64,000 nucleotides of DNA from MFD04716-140 sp963703125 (GTDB lineage: Bacteria; Bacteroidota; Bacteroidia; Flavobacteriales; Flavobacteriaceae): positions 3,596,001 through 3,660,000 of the forward strand of contig OY969790.1 in the NCBI GenBank assembly GCA_963703125.1. Direction: 5' to 3'. This document shows positions 26,939 to 35,519 of this stretch, in pieces. Both the position numbers and the translations under genes were made by a program. The notes beneath the pieces are model-generated. The model searched no databases and had not been told where the DNA came from. It was given only the letters and a program-made list of their open reading frames with translations. Every line of letters starts with the position of its first letter. Position 1 is the stretch's first letter.

Positions 26939-27105
26939 ACGAGAACACTATATGAAAATGAAAAATTTTGTTTGTAGCTTAATTATATGGTAAACTTAAG
27001 CCCTTCATTCGCCGGAAAGAAATTATTGTTGCAAAGTGCAGCGCATTTGTGGTGTAAGTGCCTTATTTTGATATTTAGATTTTAGACCCCATTATTTTTA
27101 ATCAA

Positions 27106-27723
27106 ATGAACCTATCCCAGCATATTGAAAATTGCTATTCAGAATTCCCAGAGTTGGAGAACCACACCTTTCCTTGGGACATGGTACATCACCTTGAAAC
27201 GCTCCTAAAAAATAGAATTTCCAAACTTTCCGCCTCGGATTATGACATTAAGGATCAAGTAGCCATTCATAAATCGGCCTTAATTGAAAACGGGGTAACC
27301 ATAAAAGGTGCCTTGATAATAGGTGAAAATAGTATCATTAAAGCTGGGGCATACTTACGTGATGGAGTCTTTTTGGGACGCAATGCCATGATCGGTGCCA
27401 ATTGCGAAGTTAAGCAGAGTGTTATTTTCAACGAATCGCGTATTGCCCATTTGAACTATGTAGGGAATTCCCTCATCGGCCATGATGTGAATATGGAGGC
27501 CGGTTCTATTTTGGCCAACCATTTCAACGAGATTAAGAACAGGACCATTCAAGTGGTGGTCAGCGGAAAGGTCGTGGATACCAAAGTCATGAAATTCGGT
27601 TCAGTTTTAGCCGATGGTGTCAGGATAGGAGCGAATGCGGTGCTAAATCCTGGTACTGTTCTAGAAAAAGGTCGGATAGTGGGCAGATTGGTACATGTGG
27701 ACCAATTGAAGGACCTCACCTAA
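27106..27723 (+). CDS. Left-handed beta-helix (hexapeptide repeat) transferase-like protein
   Basis: 205 residues. After an ~55-residue helical N-terminus come regular hexapeptide repeats (IHKSALIENGVTIKGALIIG, IIKAGAYLRDGVFLG, AMIGANCEVKQSVIF) typical of acyl- or nucleotidyltransferase beta-helices; the GNSLIGHDVNMEAGSILANH stretch resembles the GlmU/sugar-1-phosphate acetyltransferase active-site region. Substrate unknown. Its stop is followed by a second in-frame stop and an odd open fragment. Confidence 0.8.
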   Translation: MNLSQHIENCYSEFPELENHTFPWDMVHHLETLLKNRISKLSASDYDIKDQVAIHKSALIENGVTIKGALIIGENSIIKAGAYLRDGVFLGRNAMIGANCEVKQSVIFNESRIAHLNYVGNSLIGHDVNMEAGSILANHFNEIKNRTIQVVVSGKVVDTKVMKFGSVLADGVRIGANAVLNPGTVLEKGRIVGRLVHVDQLKDLT

Positions 27724-27726
27724 TAG

Positions 27727-27873
27727 TTTTCCGATCATACCAAGAACAAGGTCTTCGGCTGGTCCTATGAGCTTAAGGACACGGTACTTAAAAAATTCAT
27801 CGGTGATAATTCTGTGATATCTATTGCCTATTTTTCCATATTACTAAGTATCGTGGCCCATGCAAAGCTTTAA
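27727..27873 (+). other. Start-less open fragment between the hexapeptide and DM13 genes
   Basis: In the same frame as the preceding gene, after TAA TAG, 48 sense codons run to a TAA, including VFGWSYELKDTV and a hydrophobic SVISIAYFSILLSIVAHA. It lacks a start codon and overlaps the first codons of the DM13 gene in another frame. Possibly the C-terminal remnant of a membrane protein; chance is not excluded. Confidence 0.25.
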
Positions 27874-28285
27874 AAATGTCTATTATTTTAGTTGTTTCAT
27901 GCTTTTGACAATTTGTTTGGCCTGTAGCAAATCTGACCCTCAAATGGATATGGATTTACTGCAAGGCCCTGATACTACAAAAGGAATGGAGCTTACAGGT
28001 GTGTTTATGAGCGCTGCGCATCCTACCAGCGGTACGGCCGTGGTCAACAAACAGCATACCCTATTAACATTGACAAATTTTAAAACGGATGCAGGCCCAG
28101 TACTTGAATTTTATCTTGCAACAGATTTAACTGCTTCGAATTATATCTCTCTCGGGATGCTTAAAGGATTGGACGGCAATTATACGTATGACCTGCCAAA
28201 TAGTATTAATTTTGGCACATATAAATACCTTATGGTATGGTGTGTTGATTTCAAGGTGAATTTTGGGCATGCCATTCTAGAATAG
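27860..28285 (+). CDS. DM13 domain lipoprotein
   Basis: 141 residues. Lipoprotein signal with lipobox LACS (Cys ~22), then a DM13 domain: GVFMSAAHPTSGTAVVN, LLTLTNFKTDAGPVLEFYLA, and YLMVWCVDFKVNFGHAIL with the conserved cysteine. DM13 domains are linked to redox or electron-transfer roles in animal proteins; in bacteria the function is unknown. Probably anchored in the outer membrane or facing the periplasm. Confidence 0.85.
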   Translation: MQSFKNVYYFSCFMLLTICLACSKSDPQMDMDLLQGPDTTKGMELTGVFMSAAHPTSGTAVVNKQHTLLTLTNFKTDAGPVLEFYLATDLTASNYISLGMLKGLDGNYTYDLPNSINFGTYKYLMVWCVDFKVNFGHAILE

Positions 28286-28290
28286 TCAAA

Positions 28291-29625
28291 TTAAGGAATC
28301 TTTATACTGTTCAAAATATCCTTAAGAAATCGGTTCACATCAAAATCGGGATCTTCGGCGAGTCCCGTGCGCACGACAACCAAATCTTTCGAAGGAATGA
28401 CCCACACATATTGACCTTGATAGCCGTTGGCCGAAAACATATCCCTGGGTACATCGGGGAATTTCCCTTGCGCATTCAACCAAAAATGTGCACCGTAGGT
28501 GCCATCTGAAAGTGAAGTAGGTTTGGTAATATAATCTACCCACGATTCATCAAACAAATGTGCTCCGTTCCATTCGCCTTTGTTCAAATAGAGAATTCCA
28601 AATTTTGCCCAGTCGCGTGTACTGGCCCAGCCGTAGGAAGAACCTACGAAATTACCTGCAAGATCGGTCTCTATGAGCATGGAATTCATTCCAATTTTGT
28701 CGATCAGGGCACAATAGGGGAAATCAAGGTACTCCTGTTGGGTTTTAAATTGTTTGCGCAAGAGTCCGGCAAGCAGATTGGAAGTTCCCGAGGAGTAGTT
28801 CCATATTTCGGTAGGTTTGGCAATGGATTTCTTGTCCATTTGGGCCTTGGACATATCGCTGTCGAGGAACAACATTTGGGTTACATCGGAAATGCGTGTG
28901 TAATCCTCTTCCCATTCAAGTCCGCTTTGCATGCGCAGCAGGTGGTTGTAGGTTATGTTCTTTCGGTCATCTTGCTGCCATGTTTCAATCGGAACTTGCT
29001 TGGATAGATCCACTTTATCCTGATACTCCAATATTCCGTACAAGGTGGCCAACACACTTTTGGTCATGGACCAGCCTAAAATCGGGGTATCCTTTGAAAA
29101 TCCGTCCGCATATCTCTCCGATAAAATATGTCCCTTATAAGTAACCAATAAAGTCCTGGTTTTTTGGGTATCTGGCATGGCATAGGCAAATTCCATAGCT
29201 TTTTGCAGGGCATTGTAATCCACATTTTCAAAAATGGTGTCCCTGGCATCTGCATCTCCGTATGGAAAAGGCAATCCCGTATCAATTTTGATACGTTTTG
29301 GACTTAAATAGGCTTTTGAAGGATCATAGTCCTCATTCACCAAGGTACAGCCAAGTCCGTCGCGACAGATGGTGGTGCGCTTCATGAGGCCATAAACGGT
29401 AGCAGAAGCTTCCTTGCCAGTTTCCTCTACATTTGCCAATTTGATCAAGGGGACGTTGTTGTCGTTTTCATTAACAGATTCCGCACTCCTATGGGCTATA
29501 AATACGGTCGAAGCCATATTTTTGGAGGCGTAACCGGATATGATATTTAATTTCGGGTAATTAAGATAAATTGCAGCAGCAATTATCACCAGCAATACCA
29601 AAAAAATTCGTTTAAAAAGTTTCAT
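28291..29625 (-). CDS. Beta-lactamase-family serine hydrolase, membrane-anchored
   Basis: 444 residues. One N-terminal hydrophobic segment (FLVLLVIIAAAIYLN, ~8-22) anchors it; it has no lipobox. The class C-type nucleophile motif is GWSMTKSV (S-x-x-K), the YxN-equivalent is NYSSGTSN (YSS), and the C-terminal GAHFWLN and GYQGQYVWVIPSKDLVVV match EstB/class C-like hydrolases. Probably an esterase or peptidase rather than a drug-resistance enzyme. It diverges from the FG-GAP gene; the intervening 95 bases hold a long inverted repeat. Confidence 0.85.
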   Translation of the reverse strand: MKLFKRIFLVLLVIIAAAIYLNYPKLNIISGYASKNMASTVFIAHRSAESVNENDNNVPLIKLANVEETGKEASATVYGLMKRTTICRDGLGCTLVNEDYDPSKAYLSPKRIKIDTGLPFPYGDADARDTIFENVDYNALQKAMEFAYAMPDTQKTRTLLVTYKGHILSERYADGFSKDTPILGWSMTKSVLATLYGILEYQDKVDLSKQVPIETWQQDDRKNITYNHLLRMQSGLEWEEDYTRISDVTQMLFLDSDMSKAQMDKKSIAKPTEIWNYSSGTSNLLAGLLRKQFKTQQEYLDFPYCALIDKIGMNSMLIETDLAGNFVGSSYGWASTRDWAKFGILYLNKGEWNGAHLFDESWVDYITKPTSLSDGTYGAHFWLNAQGKFPDVPRDMFSANGYQGQYVWVIPSKDLVVVRTGLAEDPDFDVNRFLKDILNSIKIP

Positions 29626-29644
29626 ACCTTTCGGGGAATTTATT

Positions 29645-29689
29645 GAACTCGTTTAACTTTTAGCCAAATGAAAAAGTTTAAACGAGTTC
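29645..29689. repeat. Long inverted repeat between divergent genes
   Basis: GAACTCGTTTAA (29645-29656) and TTAAACGAGTTC (29678-29689) form a perfect 12-base-pair stem, extended inward by CTTTT/AAAAG. Lies 20 bases from the start of the serine-hydrolase gene and 31 from that of the FG-GAP gene, so it is in or between both promoters. Could be an operator or an RNA hairpin. Confidence 0.6.
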
Positions 29690-29720
29690 AATTTAAAATT
29701 TAGGATACTAAGATAGCCAT

Positions 29721-31232
29721 ATGCGCAGAACATCACTCTTTTTTTTAATTTTCGCAATGGCCTCGTGCGGCCCATCCAAAGAAGAAAAGGGCCGAGTATT
29801 GTTCAATTCATATTGTGCAAGCTGCCATATGGCCCCAGAGATACAATCCTTGCCAAAATATCTCTGGGAGAATCGGGTCTTGCCCGAAATGGGTTTACGG
29901 CTTGGCATAAGCGATTCCTTGTACGACCCCCTTAAAGGACTACCTTTTCAAGAACAAGAGGCCATTTTAAATACAGGGGCCTATTCTTTTACACCCCTTA
30001 TAAAAAAGGAAGACTGGAAGATATTGAAAGAATATATCTTGAACATGGCACCCGATTCCCTCCCGACAAGCAATCAGAACGCGCATAGAAAAGAATTGCA
30101 TCAATTTAGGGCACGGCCATTGTCGGTGGACACTATTTCAACTGCACTTTTTACCTTGTTAAAATTTGATCCAGCTTCACGCTTATTGTTTCTTGGGAAC
30201 AAAGAGGGTTATTTATCGGAATATAATTTTGAAAAAGATACTTTGATAACAAAAGGAAGGTTTATTAGCGGGATCACGGACTTTCATATTAAAGACAGTA
30301 CGGAGTTTGTTACTACTGTGGGTTATTTGGATCCTTCCTCGTTGGCATCGGGCAGAATTTTCAGGAAAGAAAATACGAAAATGCAAACCGTTCCCGATAT
30401 GCTGCACCGACCCGTACATACATTGGTAGATGACTTGAACAATGACGGCGAAGATGAACTGGTGGTGTGCGAATTTGGTGATCTTACTGGGTCTCTTTCC
30501 TTGTTCGTTCGAGGACAAGATCAACAATATTATAAAAAAACAATTCTAAACCAACCCGGTAGCACTAGGGTTTTGGCCGAAGATATGAATGATGATGGAA
30601 AAAAAGATTTAATAGTTCTTACAACCCAGGGTGATGAATCAATAACTATCCTATTTCAAGAAGCTGACTTAAACTTTAGGCCAGAAAAAGTGATAAGGTT
30701 TAGTCCGGTTTATGGCAGTAGCTGGTTTGAACTGCTGGACTATGATGGGGATGGGGATAGGGATATAATTACTGTAAATGGGGACAATGCAGATGGCACG
30801 TATGTTCAAAAGCCCTATCACGGGATGCGTATCTTTCTGAACAATGGAAATAATGATTTCACAGAACAATATTTTTATGCGCTAAATGGGGCAACTCGCG
30901 TCATTGCAAAGGACTTCGACCAGGATGGGGATATCGATTTTGCACTCCTTTCCACTTTCCCAGATTATGTGAACCATCCCGAATTTACTTTTGTATATTT
31001 AGAAAATAAGGATGCAACTGCATATGACTTTGAGGTTTTTACATTTAAGGATTCAAATTTTGCAAGATGGTTTCTGATGGACTCAGGCGATATAGACCAA
31101 GATGGCGATGAAGATATAATTTTGAGCGCATTCTCTTATGGGTATACGCCAGCCCCAAAAGACCTCGAAGCGGTCTGGAAAGAAAAAAAAGTGGACTTGA
31201 TGGTTCTTGAAAACATGCTTCTGGAAAAATGA
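29721..31232 (+). CDS. Lipoprotein with heme c motif and FG-GAP/VCBS repeats
   Basis: 503 residues. Lipobox MASCG (Cys16), then a c-type heme motif CASCH (~32-36) with a possible methionine ligand in VLPEMG, then a beta-propeller of FG-GAP repeats with calcium-type loops (DLNNDGEDEL, DMNDDGKKDL, DYDGDGDRDI, DFDQDGDIDF, DIDQDGDEDI). This heme-plus-propeller layout is widespread in Bacteroidota; the reaction is unknown but a periplasmic or surface electron-transfer role is likely. Its TGA overlaps the ATG of the 3D-domain gene, so the two are coupled. Confidence 0.85.
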   Translation: MRRTSLFFLIFAMASCGPSKEEKGRVLFNSYCASCHMAPEIQSLPKYLWENRVLPEMGLRLGISDSLYDPLKGLPFQEQEAILNTGAYSFTPLIKKEDWKILKEYILNMAPDSLPTSNQNAHRKELHQFRARPLSVDTISTALFTLLKFDPASRLLFLGNKEGYLSEYNFEKDTLITKGRFISGITDFHIKDSTEFVTTVGYLDPSSLASGRIFRKENTKMQTVPDMLHRPVHTLVDDLNNDGEDELVVCEFGDLTGSLSLFVRGQDQQYYKKTILNQPGSTRVLAEDMNDDGKKDLIVLTTQGDESITILFQEADLNFRPEKVIRFSPVYGSSWFELLDYDGDGDRDIITVNGDNADGTYVQKPYHGMRIFLNNGNNDFTEQYFYALNGATRVIAKDFDQDGDIDFALLSTFPDYVNHPEFTFVYLENKDATAYDFEVFTFKDSNFARWFLMDSGDIDQDGDEDIILSAFSYGYTPAPKDLEAVWKEKKVDLMVLENMLLEK

Positions 31233-31660
31233 TCGGAAGGAACAAAGTGATATTGGCACTAGCGTTGTTCTTGATCCTTTCCTGCAAAAAAGGAGAAAAG
31301 GAAAAATACGACTGGCTTCCTTTGAAAGTAACAGTATCGGCCTATAACTCACACGCCTCACAAACCGATGGTCATCCCAATATCGCCGCGTGGGGCGATA
31401 CATTGATTCCGGGAATGAAAAGCATAGCGGTTTCCCGAGACCTAATTTCCAAGGGGCTTCGTTACAATACCATGGTCAAAATTGAAGGATTGGAGGGTAT
31501 TTATTTAGTGAAGGATAAAATGCATTTTAGATGGCGCAATAGAATTGATATTTACATGGGTAACGATGTTTCTCTGGCAAATGAATGGGGCAAGAAGAAG
31601 CTTGAAATCCAATATGCGGTCAAGAAAGACAGCATACAAACTAGAACTTCTTTGAATTAA
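31229..31660 (+). CDS. 3D domain-containing lipoprotein
   Basis: 143 residues. Lipobox LILSC (Cys ~19) and a 3D / double-psi beta-barrel domain: VTVSAYNSHASQTDGHPNIA, AAWGDTLIPGMKSIAVSRDL, then RIDIYMGND, with the three conserved aspartates of the 3D family (D of TDG, D of SRDL, D of DIYMG). Related domains cut peptidoglycan (lytic transglycosylase MltA/Rpf-like). Overlaps the FG-GAP gene by 4 bases. Confidence 0.85.
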   Translation: MIGRNKVILALALFLILSCKKGEKEKYDWLPLKVTVSAYNSHASQTDGHPNIAAWGDTLIPGMKSIAVSRDLISKGLRYNTMVKIEGLEGIYLVKDKMHFRWRNRIDIYMGNDVSLANEWGKKKLEIQYAVKKDSIQTRTSLN

Positions 31661-31665
31661 CTTTG
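31658..31665 (+). promoter_or_regulatory. -7 box TAACTTTG upstream of the DinB-like gene
   Basis: Exact TAnnTTTG match 16 bases before the ATG at 31682, overlapping the stop of the 3D-domain gene. No TTTG at the usual -33 distance. Confidence 0.4.
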
Positions 31666-31681
31666 CTTAAAAGAAATAGTT

Positions 31682-32128
31682 ATGTTGATCGCAACACTTC
31701 GTCAATTATTTAAAAGGGATTTGGAAAAGCTACGTACTGAAATAACTCTTTACCAAGATGAGGATATAATTTGGAAGGTTGACAAGCAAATTGCGAATTG
31801 CGCCGGGAACCTTTGTTTGCACATTATCGGGAATCTAAACGCCTATCTGGGTGCCGTTTTGGGCAATACTGGCTATATAAGGGACCGGGAGGGCGAATTT
31901 TCGATAAAAGGCATACCAAGAGAGGAATTGCTGTCAAAAATTACCGAAACCATTGAAGTAGTCGATGCTGCACTTGCCAATTTAACCGAGGAAGTGCTAT
32001 GGAAAGAATATCCCATGGTGGTTTTTAAGGATAAAATGACCACTGGCCACTTTTTGGTGCATTTAGAGACGCATTTGGGGTATCATTTGGGACAGGTCAA
32101 TTATCACAGACGTCTATTGGATGCCTAG
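31682..32128 (+). CDS. DinB superfamily protein (DUF1572-like)
   Basis: 148-residue four-helix DinB/YfiT-like protein. Candidate metal histidines are in NLCLHIIGNL, TTGHFLVHLETH and GYHLGQVNYHRRL. Members include small-molecule thiol-dependent transferases and uncharacterised damage-inducible proteins. Function here unknown. Confidence 0.82.
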   Translation: MLIATLRQLFKRDLEKLRTEITLYQDEDIIWKVDKQIANCAGNLCLHIIGNLNAYLGAVLGNTGYIRDREGEFSIKGIPREELLSKITETIEVVDAALANLTEEVLWKEYPMVVFKDKMTTGHFLVHLETHLGYHLGQVNYHRRLLDA

Positions 32129-32153
32129 ATTCATAAAGTAGGATAGGAAAAAT

Positions 32154-32771
32154 ATGCAGAGGAAGTACTTGATTTTTTGTTCCATATTTTTAATGTTATC
32201 CTGTGGTACCGCACGTAAAATAAGGGACAAACCGATTGTTTTCGATGAAACCCGTAAAAATCTCACCTTACAGTATTTATCGGAAAGATATGGTTTAGGG
32301 CAAGAAGCTCCCACGATCTTACCTAGGATGATCGTTTTGCACTTTACCGTTATCCCCACAATGAAAGAAACCTTCGAAGCCTTTGAAAAACCTACACTGC
32401 CCGATTGGAGGCCGGATATAGCGAATGTGAGCGGACTCAATGTTTCATCACAATTTTTGGTCGACAGGGACGGAACCATTTTCAGATTACTTCCCGAAAC
32501 CACAATGGCCCGACATGTGATAGGTCTTAATCACTGTGCCATCGGAGTTGAGAATGTTGGTGGTACCGAGGAGCTGCCTTTAACGAAGGCACAAGTAAGA
32601 GCCAATGTGAAATTGGTGCAGTATTTGGCCAAAAAATATAATATAGAGTACCTAATTGGGCATTACGAATACACTAATTTTGATGGACCATCCTTTGTGG
32701 TTGGAAAAAGATTCAATATACCGTACCAAAAAGAGCGACCCAGGCGAAGATTTTATGTACAAAGTGCGTAA
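32154..32771 (+). CDS. N-acetylmuramoyl-L-alanine amidase (amidase_2 type), lipoprotein
   Basis: 205 residues. Lipobox MLSCG (Cys ~17). The zinc amidase domain shows IVLHFTVIP (first zinc histidine), SSQFLVDRDGTIFRLLPE, ARHVIGLNHCAIGVENVGG (second histidine and catalytic region) and YLIGHYEY. It would cleave the lactyl-amide bond between muramic acid and the stem peptide in the periplasm. Stands next to the 3D-domain gene, giving a small cell-wall group. Confidence 0.87.
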   Translation: MQRKYLIFCSIFLMLSCGTARKIRDKPIVFDETRKNLTLQYLSERYGLGQEAPTILPRMIVLHFTVIPTMKETFEAFEKPTLPDWRPDIANVSGLNVSSQFLVDRDGTIFRLLPETTMARHVIGLNHCAIGVENVGGTEELPLTKAQVRANVKLVQYLAKKYNIEYLIGHYEYTNFDGPSFVVGKRFNIPYQKERPRRRFYVQSA

Positions 32772-32821
32772 CGCTACCGCCAAGTTAAATTTCAAATCAA
32801 TTCCCACTAAGTCAATAACCA

Positions 32822-34291
32822 ATGAAAGTCAATAAGTTATCTATCCTATTTTTTCTTTTGATCATAGTATCCCTACAAGCACAGGAAACAGATTTTACTT
32901 CCAATTTATATGAAACGTATTCAAAGTACAAAGAAGCAACTTTGGACAAACGTAGGATCAAGCACCATGAATTACAACCCCTGATTGCAAAATATAGCAG
33001 CAACCCAAGATTTATAGTTCGCAAAGTAGGCAATTCAATCGAAGGTCGCGATCTTACCCTTATAAGTGTCGGTTCTGGTAAAACAAATGTTTTTCTATGG
33101 TCTCAGATGCATGGCGATGAACCTACGGCCACGCAAGCAATTTTCGATATTTTAAATTTCTTGGACAGCAATGATTTTACGGAGGAAAAAGAGGCGATTC
33201 TTCAGAATTTGACACTTCATTTTTTACCCATGTTGAATCCGGACGGTGCCGAGGTTTTTCAACGCAGAAATCGCTTGGGAATAGATATCAACAGGGATGC
33301 GTTAAGCCTTCAATCACCGGAAGGTCGCACTTTAAAGAGGGTCCGTGATAGCTTGCAGGCAGATTTTGGCTTTAACCTTCATGATCAGAGCACATATTAC
33401 AATGCCGAACGGACCGAGAAACCAGCAACCATTTCCTACTTGGCTCCTGCCTATAATTATGAAAAGGAAATAAACGAGGTGCGGGGAAATGCCATGAAAG
33501 TCATTGTTTTCATGAATTCCATCATTCAGAAATATGCGCCAGGGCAAGTAGGTAGGTATAGTGATGAATTTGAACCAAGGGCCTTTGGTGACAATATCCA
33601 GAAATGGGGCACAAGTGCTATTCTTATTGAGTCGGGAGGATATAAAAATGACGTCGAAAAGCAGGAAATACGTAAGTTGAACTACGTTTCAATTCTATCC
33701 GCTATCTATACGATTGCCAAGGAGAGCTTTAAAAATATTGTGCTGGGGGAGTATGAAAAAATCCCTGAAAACGACCGCAAATTGTTCGATTTAAAAATAA
33801 AGGATGTGACCTATACTCTTTTGGGGAAAACCTATAAATTGGATTTGGGAATTAACCATTTGGAAATCGACAAAGAACGCAATACCGATTTTTGGTACAG
33901 CAGCCGAATCATTGATCAAGGAGACCTTTCTACGTACTATGGGTACGAAACTTTCGATGCTTCGGAGTATACGATCAAAGAAGGAAAAGTGGCGCCCAAG
34001 GTCTTAAAATCGATGGCGGACTTAAATAATTTGGACGTTTTTGCCCTATTGAAATTGGGCTACACGACCGTGAGAATGGAGAATATTCCCGAAAGACAAT
34101 TGGATTCCAAATTCCCGATTCATATTATAGGTCCTAAATCCAAAGCTCCAAAATTTGGAATCAGCGTAGGCAACAATCCAACCTTTTTGCTTGAAAAAAG
34201 TGGGCAAATTGAATATGCCGTCATCAATGGCTTTTTAATACATTTAAAATCTAAAAAAAGTGATTTTAAAAACGCACTGATTTTTAGGTAG
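32822..34291 (+). CDS. M14 family zinc carboxypeptidase, secreted
   Basis: 489 residues. Signal peptide MKVNKLSILFFLLIIVSLQAQ, then the M14 catalytic domain: zinc ligands HGDE in SQMHGDEPTATQAI and the later histidine in GFNLHDQS, substrate-binding NRDA and the catalytic glutamate in AILIESGGY. A ~200-residue C-terminal part beyond the catalytic domain has no recognised fold. Probably trims peptides or cell-wall fragments outside the cytoplasm. Confidence 0.85.
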   Translation: MKVNKLSILFFLLIIVSLQAQETDFTSNLYETYSKYKEATLDKRRIKHHELQPLIAKYSSNPRFIVRKVGNSIEGRDLTLISVGSGKTNVFLWSQMHGDEPTATQAIFDILNFLDSNDFTEEKEAILQNLTLHFLPMLNPDGAEVFQRRNRLGIDINRDALSLQSPEGRTLKRVRDSLQADFGFNLHDQSTYYNAERTEKPATISYLAPAYNYEKEINEVRGNAMKVIVFMNSIIQKYAPGQVGRYSDEFEPRAFGDNIQKWGTSAILIESGGYKNDVEKQEIRKLNYVSILSAIYTIAKESFKNIVLGEYEKIPENDRKLFDLKIKDVTYTLLGKTYKLDLGINHLEIDKERNTDFWYSSRIIDQGDLSTYYGYETFDASEYTIKEGKVAPKVLKSMADLNNLDVFALLKLGYTTVRMENIPERQLDSKFPIHIIGPKSKAPKFGISVGNNPTFLLEKSGQIEYAVINGFLIHLKSKKSDFKNALIFR

Positions 34292-34299
34292 AATTGGAA

Positions 34300-34467
34300 T
34301 TAATATCCGAATCTGATGATCATATCGGGTCCATTTACCACTAAAATAATAAGCATAGTCAATAAAACGGATACGATAGCGGAGAACAAAAGCAATACAA
34401 TACTTTTATACCATTTTGATAACAGGCCCAAGGCACTGTTCTGAATAATTTCGTTGATTACATCCAT
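34300..34467 (-). CDS. Small single-span membrane protein (55 residues)
   Basis: ATG 34467 to TAA 34300, 55 residues. A short amphipathic start (MDVINEIIQNSALGLLSKWY) leads into one long hydrophobic segment (about residues 22-44, IVLLLFSAIVSVLLTMLIIL) and a short tail. It occupies an otherwise empty gap between two plus-strand genes. The composition looks like a real membrane peptide; no family recognised. Confidence 0.55.
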   Translation of the reverse strand: MDVINEIIQNSALGLLSKWYKSIVLLLFSAIVSVLLTMLIILVVNGPDMIIRFGY

Positions 34468-34666
34468 GATTTCCTTTTTTAAGCACTTATTAAAAAAACG
34501 CTCTATTAAATAGCAACATAGTCTTTAGGATGTAGGTGATCAAGATAATTGGGTTGTTACAAATAGAACAATTTGAATGCCAAATACCCTAATGATTTCT
34601 AATTTTATTGTATAGATTTCGATGAGATACTAAAAATCAAGTTGAATTGCTGAAACCCAAGCCTTT

Positions 34667-34699
34667 TTTGACTTATAAAATAATGGAAATATAACTTTG
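34667..34699 (+). promoter_or_regulatory. TTTG-N21-TAACTTTG promoter of the GDPD-like gene
   Basis: TTTG at 34667-34670 and an exact TAnnTTTG box at 34692-34699 with a canonical 21-base spacer; the ATG follows 52 bases later. The best promoter match in the window. Confidence 0.65.
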
Positions 34700-34751
34700 C
34701 AGACCTGCATTTTAGTAGATAAAGTTCTATTTTTATTGAAATTCCCAAATA

Positions 34752-35507
34752 ATGCAAAACAGAATCGTTTCGCTTCTCATTTTTCTGTTTATATCAAGTG
34801 TATCAACAGGTCAGCGTTGTGAAAATTTAGGGGTCCATTCCCATAATGACTACCACCATGAAATTCCTTTTTGGGGGGCTTATGAAGCAGGTGCGACTTC
34901 AATTGAGGTAGATGTTTTCCTAAAAAATGAAACCTTGTTCGTCACCCATGCAGAAGCTGAAATTAAGCCGGGACGCGACGTTGAATTATTATACTTGAAA
35001 CCTCTACAAAAAACCCTAAGTGACAAATTCGAGTCCGATAATAGGAAGATACAATTGCTTATAGATATCAAATCGGATGCCTATAAGACCTTGGAAAAGC
35101 TCATTGAAGTATTGAATAAATATCCCGATCTTACGGGCAATGAAAAGGTTGTCCTTGTGATTTCAGGAAATAGGCCAAAGCCGGAAGAATATACGAATTA
35201 TCCCAGGTATATTTTATTTGACTATCAAAGTTTACAGGTATTGAACAACAAAGAACTGAACGAAAAAATCGCGTTGGTAAGCCTTCCATTTTATAAATAT
35301 TCCAGTTGGGACGGACTGTCCGAACTACCGGAAATAGAAATTGCCAAAATCACCGCCCTCGTAAAAATGGCAAATGATTTTGGCAAGCCTTTTCGTTTAT
35401 GGGCCACACCAGATACAGAATTGTCCTGGAAAACCTTAGCGAATTTGGGAGTCTGTTTTATTAATACAGACCACCCAAAAGATTGTTACGATTACCTGAT
35501 AAAGTAA
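34752..35507 (+). CDS. PI-PLC/GDPD-superfamily phosphodiesterase-like protein, secreted
   Basis: 251 residues. Signal peptide (MQNRIVSLLIFLFISSVSTG). A TIM-barrel phosphodiesterase pattern follows: GVHSHNDYHHEIPFW (catalytic histidine and metal site), AGATSIEVDVFLKN (E-x-D metal pair), LFVTHAEAEI (second histidine), LLIDIKSD. This matches an uncharacterised bacterial branch of the PI-PLC/glycerophosphodiester phosphodiesterase superfamily. Probably hydrolyses phosphodiesters outside the cytoplasm. Confidence 0.8.
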   Translation: MQNRIVSLLIFLFISSVSTGQRCENLGVHSHNDYHHEIPFWGAYEAGATSIEVDVFLKNETLFVTHAEAEIKPGRDVELLYLKPLQKTLSDKFESDNRKIQLLIDIKSDAYKTLEKLIEVLNKYPDLTGNEKVVLVISGNRPKPEEYTNYPRYILFDYQSLQVLNNKELNEKIALVSLPFYKYSSWDGLSELPEIEIAKITALVKMANDFGKPFRLWATPDTELSWKTLANLGVCFINTDHPKDCYDYLIK

Positions 35508-35519
35508 CCATTCTAAATT

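Noticed and set aside
28558..29007. 149-residue open frame on the plus strand inside the serine-hydrolase gene
   Set aside because: Entirely antisense to a well-supported gene; a shadow of its codon pattern.
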